A stretch of DNA of 64,000 nt from Aptenodytes patagonicus (Eukaryota; Chordata; Aves; Sphenisciformes; Spheniscidae): NCBI RefSeq assembly GCF_965638725.1, contig NC_134949.1, positions 48,078,151 through 48,142,150 of the forward strand, in the 5' to 3' direction. Of this stretch, positions 61,334-64,000 are shown one piece after another (within the stretch, counting starts at the first letter, position 1; every line of letters starts with the position of its first letter). The notes beneath the pieces are model-generated. The model worked only from the letters and a program-made list of their open reading frames with translations, did no database searches and had not been told where the DNA came from. The translations under genes and the position numbers were made by a program.

Positions 61334-62825
61334 TGTATATTAGCTACAATTTGCAAATACTAATGTTAGGATTAAGAAAATAAATTTGCTGACTAAGGAA
61401 GCTTATTCCTAACTTAGTGGATGGGATTTGAAAGTATCTGGTCTACTGAGCCTGAAGCAATTAAAAAAGTAAGATTAGGTGATTATAAGTGGATTTTTCT
61501 AGGACAGTGTTTTAGGAGATGTAATTGCATTTGACAATGCACTACAAAATTAAATCACTACTTTTCAAATTTAGGGTGAAAATTTTAGTTCTTCTGGGAC
61601 TGAAGTTTATTTAAATTCTTGCTTTATTAAATTCCCACATTTAAAAGCAGAGACATATAATAAAAATGTACATTTCCATCAATAGGAAAGCCAGCTAACT
61701 ATAACAAACTCATATTCTTGGAAGGAATATTTTCAGTTAACATATTTATTGGTTTAACAGCCTTTAATAAACATATTCTTGAAATCTTTTTCATTTTACT
61801 GAACAGCTGACAATACCTATGTTTTGATCCAGGTACTCAAAGGACAAGAATGGCTATATTATTATAGACTTCTTAAGGTAGTATTAATTTTACACTAAGT
61901 AAGGATTTTCCCTTTGAAAATGTTTTCTGTGACATTTGAACCCGTATGCTCTTTGATGGTCCAAAGAATTTTCATGTTTGTATTGATGAATTCAGTCCCT
62001 AAAGGAGATACTCACAATTTGTTTTGCAATTAATCATGTTCTGTTAAAACAATATCTGCATTAAATTAATAGTGGTTCTTATATAAATCATAACATGTAA
62101 ATACCTTTTGAACTACTACCACTGCAAAATGGAATTATACTATTGATTTTTCACGCTGACAGGTTAGTAGGACACAGTTCAAATAAGCTCTAATTGAAGC
62201 CAAGAAAAGGATGAATCTATTCAAGCATCAAGAATAGAACAAAATACTGATTTAGTGGAACAGCAAATTAACAAGCTAGGGGACCTGTCTGCAGATCACA
62301 TTTCATATAAGATTAATTCCTGGTGCTCCAGAATGGATTGAAACATTCAATTACAATAATTAGCAGCAATTTTGCCCCCTACCAGGATTCAAGAGTGGGA
62401 AAGTTACTTTATGAAATGATTGCTCCCAAGAGAACCTGTGAAAATAAATTCAAAGAGGAGGAAGTATATAAAGAAGCTGCTCACTGCAGGAATTCAGGGT
62501 TCTCTGCCACTTGAGTGACAGTACATATGAATGATATCTGCCCATGCCATATCAGAGTGTTTATTACAAATCACTGCTGCTCTCACAATTTGTAAAGCAG
62601 ACAGGATGAATCAAGTAAACAAAGGAAGACCAGATCACCTCCCTTGTTATTTGATTAACCATATACCATTACCACTACATTTAATGTTAAAATGTTATGT
62701 AAGTATAAAATATTTATAGAGATATCCTAACTATAATCAATATGGGCAACTGGGTTGCAATTTTCAAAACATAAAGGACCTACACAAAAACTGTGTGGAC
62801 CTCGATAAAATTCTTTCTTCCATTG
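61333..62825. other. AT-rich unique spacer
   Basis: About 1.5 kb with no recognised gene or repeat. The open frames at 62323-62514 and 62531-62719 lack domains. The interval around 62337-62390 is moderately complex sequence with two AATTA/TAATT motifs, which is not enough to call an enhancer. Confidence 0.5.
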
Positions 62826-62991
62826 TGTCCTGGTTTTGGCAGGGATAGAGTTAATTTCCTTCCTAGTAGCTGGTACAGTGCTGTGTTTCGGATTTAGGAT
62901 GAGAACAATGTTGATAACACACTGATGTTTCAGTTGTTGCTCAGTAGTGCTTACACTAGTCAAGGACTCTTCAGCTTCTCATGCCCTGCCA
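62826..62991 (+). repeat. Truncated 5' LTR of the ERVL-type provirus
   Basis: The first 165 bp or so of the LTR. Counting against the solo LTR at 59,438, about 17 positions differ, so roughly 90% identity. The TATA region and everything downstream have been lost, so this LTR should have no promoter of its own. Confidence 0.9.
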
Positions 62992-63261
62992 GTGGCTGTG
63001 GAGAAACTGCTGGAAATGCTAGCCAAGAAACTGTTCCGGGAATTCCAGCAACTCAAAGAGGATATGTCCTACTCCCCACCTGTACGGACCAATATCTCAG
63101 CCATTAGGAGAAAGTGTCCCTCTGCTCAAGAGAGTGGATATAGTGGATACACACCATGGGCCACCCTGTCGATTTACCTACGTGACCACGGAGAGGACAT
63201 GAGGAAGTGGGATGGAAAACCTACCTCAACCCTAGAGGCATGCGTACGTGAGTTGCAGTGA
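62992..63261 (+). pseudogene. ERVL-type gag, C-terminal fragment
   Basis: The tail of a Gag polyprotein in the frame that ends with TGA at 63259-63261. A 104-codon frame begins at 62947, but its first 15 or so codons are LTR sequence read through the deletion junction. Real gag begins near VEKLLEMLAKKLFREFQQLK. Further recognisable pieces are YTPWATLSIYLRDHGEDM and a final STLEACVRELQ, which I recognise as typical of avian ERVL Gag ends. No CCHC zinc knuckle follows before the stop. Most of the protein, including the N-terminal matrix region and the bulk of the capsid, is deleted, so the fragment cannot make particles. The next frame (protease) is offset by -1 relative to this one. Confidence 0.8.
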
Positions 63262-63368
63262 AAAACAACCACAAAAGGGGGTTCTTCCAGGAAAATTACT
63301 ATTCCAGTTTCCACTGAGCAGTTCCCCAGACAGAGTAGAAGGGCTGATTTTACTTCCAATCTTAATAA

Positions 63369-64000
63369 AGGGGCTTTGATTTGCATTTACAAAAAGTGAG
63401 TAACAGATACTATAACCAGGACCAGAGGGGCCCTGCCTCCAACCAGGTAGAGGAAAGGGACAACCGGGTTTACTGGACTGTGTGGACTCAATGGCCTGGC
63501 TCATCAGACACACAGGAGCATAAGGCTCTAGCAGACACCAGTGCACAGTGTACCCTAATGCCATCAAGCTATAAAGGGGCAGAACTCATCCGTATTTCTG
63601 GGGTGACAGGGGGATCCCAACAGCTAACTGTGTTGGAGGCCAAAGTGAATCTAACTGGGAATGAGTGGCAAAAGCACCCCCTTGTGACTGGCCCAGAGGG
63701 TCCGTGCATCCTTGGCATAGACTACCTCAGGAGAGGGTATTCCAAGGACCCAAAAGGGTACAGGTGGGCTTTTGGTATAGCTGCCTTGGAGATGGAGGAA
63801 ATTAAACAGCTGTCCACCTTGCCCGGTCTCTCGGAGGACCCTTCTGTTGTGGGCTTGCTGGGGGTTGAAGAGCAACAGGTGCCAATCGTCACCACAGTGG
63901 TGCACCGGCAGCAATATCGCACCAACAAAGACTCCCTGATTCCCATCTGTAAGCTGATTCCTCAACTGGAGAGCCAAGGAGTGAACAGCAAGACTCGCTC
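63369..64000 (+). CDS. ERVL-type pro-pol, partial (protease and start of reverse transcriptase)
   Basis: An open frame that follows an in-frame TAA at 63366-63368 and remains open to the window edge (210 codons). It lies in the -1 frame relative to gag, as expected for Pro-Pol made by frameshifting, although this copy no longer has an intact gag overlap. The retropepsin-like aspartic protease is recognisable by the active-site motif LADTSAQ (Asp codon 63534-63536; DTS where DTG is usual) and the second conserved motif ILGIDYL at 63708-63728. After about 63,880 the sequence VHRQQYRTNKDSLIPICKL leads into the N-terminus of reverse transcriptase. The YxDD region would lie beyond the window. The frame is intact, but the upstream deletion means that the element as a whole is defective. 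The function is a decayed host-resident retroviral enzyme with no inferred host role. Confidence 0.85.

Larger units (their letters stand above)
62826..64000 (+). mobile_element. ERVL-type endogenous retrovirus, 5' part with internal deletion (continues past the window)
   Basis: A plus-strand provirus fragment. It starts with the first 165 bp or so of an LTR of the same family as the solo LTR at 59.4 kb (TGTCCTGGTTTTGGCAGGG). Near 62,992 the LTR match stops, and the sequence continues directly into the C-terminal part of gag. The rest of the LTR (about 430 bp), the primer-binding site, the leader and most of gag are missing, which marks a single large internal deletion. Protease and the start of reverse transcriptase follow in another frame, open to the right edge. 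The missing 3' part and the 3' LTR should lie to the right. No left target duplication can be tested without the right end. Confidence 0.92.

Noticed and set aside
63232..63977. Minus-strand frames of 70-111 codons in the ERV segment
   Set aside because: They are antisense to gag/pro-pol, whose plus-strand frame carries recognisable motifs.
1..64000. CRISPR arrays, bacterial-style operons, riboswitches or phage genes
   Set aside because: The composition, LINE and LTR content and eukaryotic tRNA show vertebrate nuclear DNA. No regularly spaced repeat array or compact gene cluster is present.

Overview
The window looks like AT-rich, gene-poor vertebrate DNA from a bird. The main evidence is the repeat content. 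There are several 5'-truncated CR1 LINEs with the avian ORF2 C-terminus and the octamer-type 3' end (ATTCTATG repeats). There are also LTRs of types seen widely in avian genomes, and an ERVL-like gag-pro-pol fragment. The species cannot be named from this sequence. I find no host protein-coding gene that I can support, so the window is probably a gene desert or part of a very large intron. Most of the open reading frames longer than 60 codons look like chance, or lie inside or antisense to repeats.

Layout. Positions 1-23.6 kb are mostly unique AT-rich sequence with three CR1 pieces: about 4.02-4.52 kb (minus strand, decayed), a 42-bp CR1 tail at 6.13 kb (minus), and 11.6-11.93 kb (plus, another subfamily). 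At 23,617-24,711 there is a long solo LTR of about 1.1 kb, GC-rich, with internal tandem repeats and a near-perfect 5-bp target duplication. At 30,601-31,402 there is a young minus-strand CR1 with an open ORF2 C-terminus. At about 35.6-36.2 kb there is an old, heavily diverged CR1 relic on the minus strand. At 41,745-42,574 a structurally perfect tRNA-Asn(GTT) with its own oligo-T terminator runs directly into a young plus-strand CR1. At 59,438-60,034 there is a 597-bp solo LTR with a perfect 5-bp duplication, followed by another minus-strand CR1 at 60,566-61,332. From 62,826 to the right edge there is an ERVL-like provirus on the plus strand. It keeps only about 165 bp of its 5' LTR, joins directly to the end of gag, and then has a protease / early reverse-transcriptase frame that is still open at the window edge.

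The most notable object is the tRNA-Asn/CR1 composite at 41.7-42.6 kb. The join falls at the oligo-T tract that would end a primary pol III tRNA transcript. This is the structure expected if the CR1 reverse transcriptase jumped from CR1 RNA onto an unprocessed pre-tRNA. It would also be produced by a CR1 landing in the terminator of a real tRNA gene. tRNA-headed, CR1-tailed SINEs are known from passerine birds, so this could be a snapshot of how such a SINE is born. Flanking-site and orthologous-locus comparison would decide.
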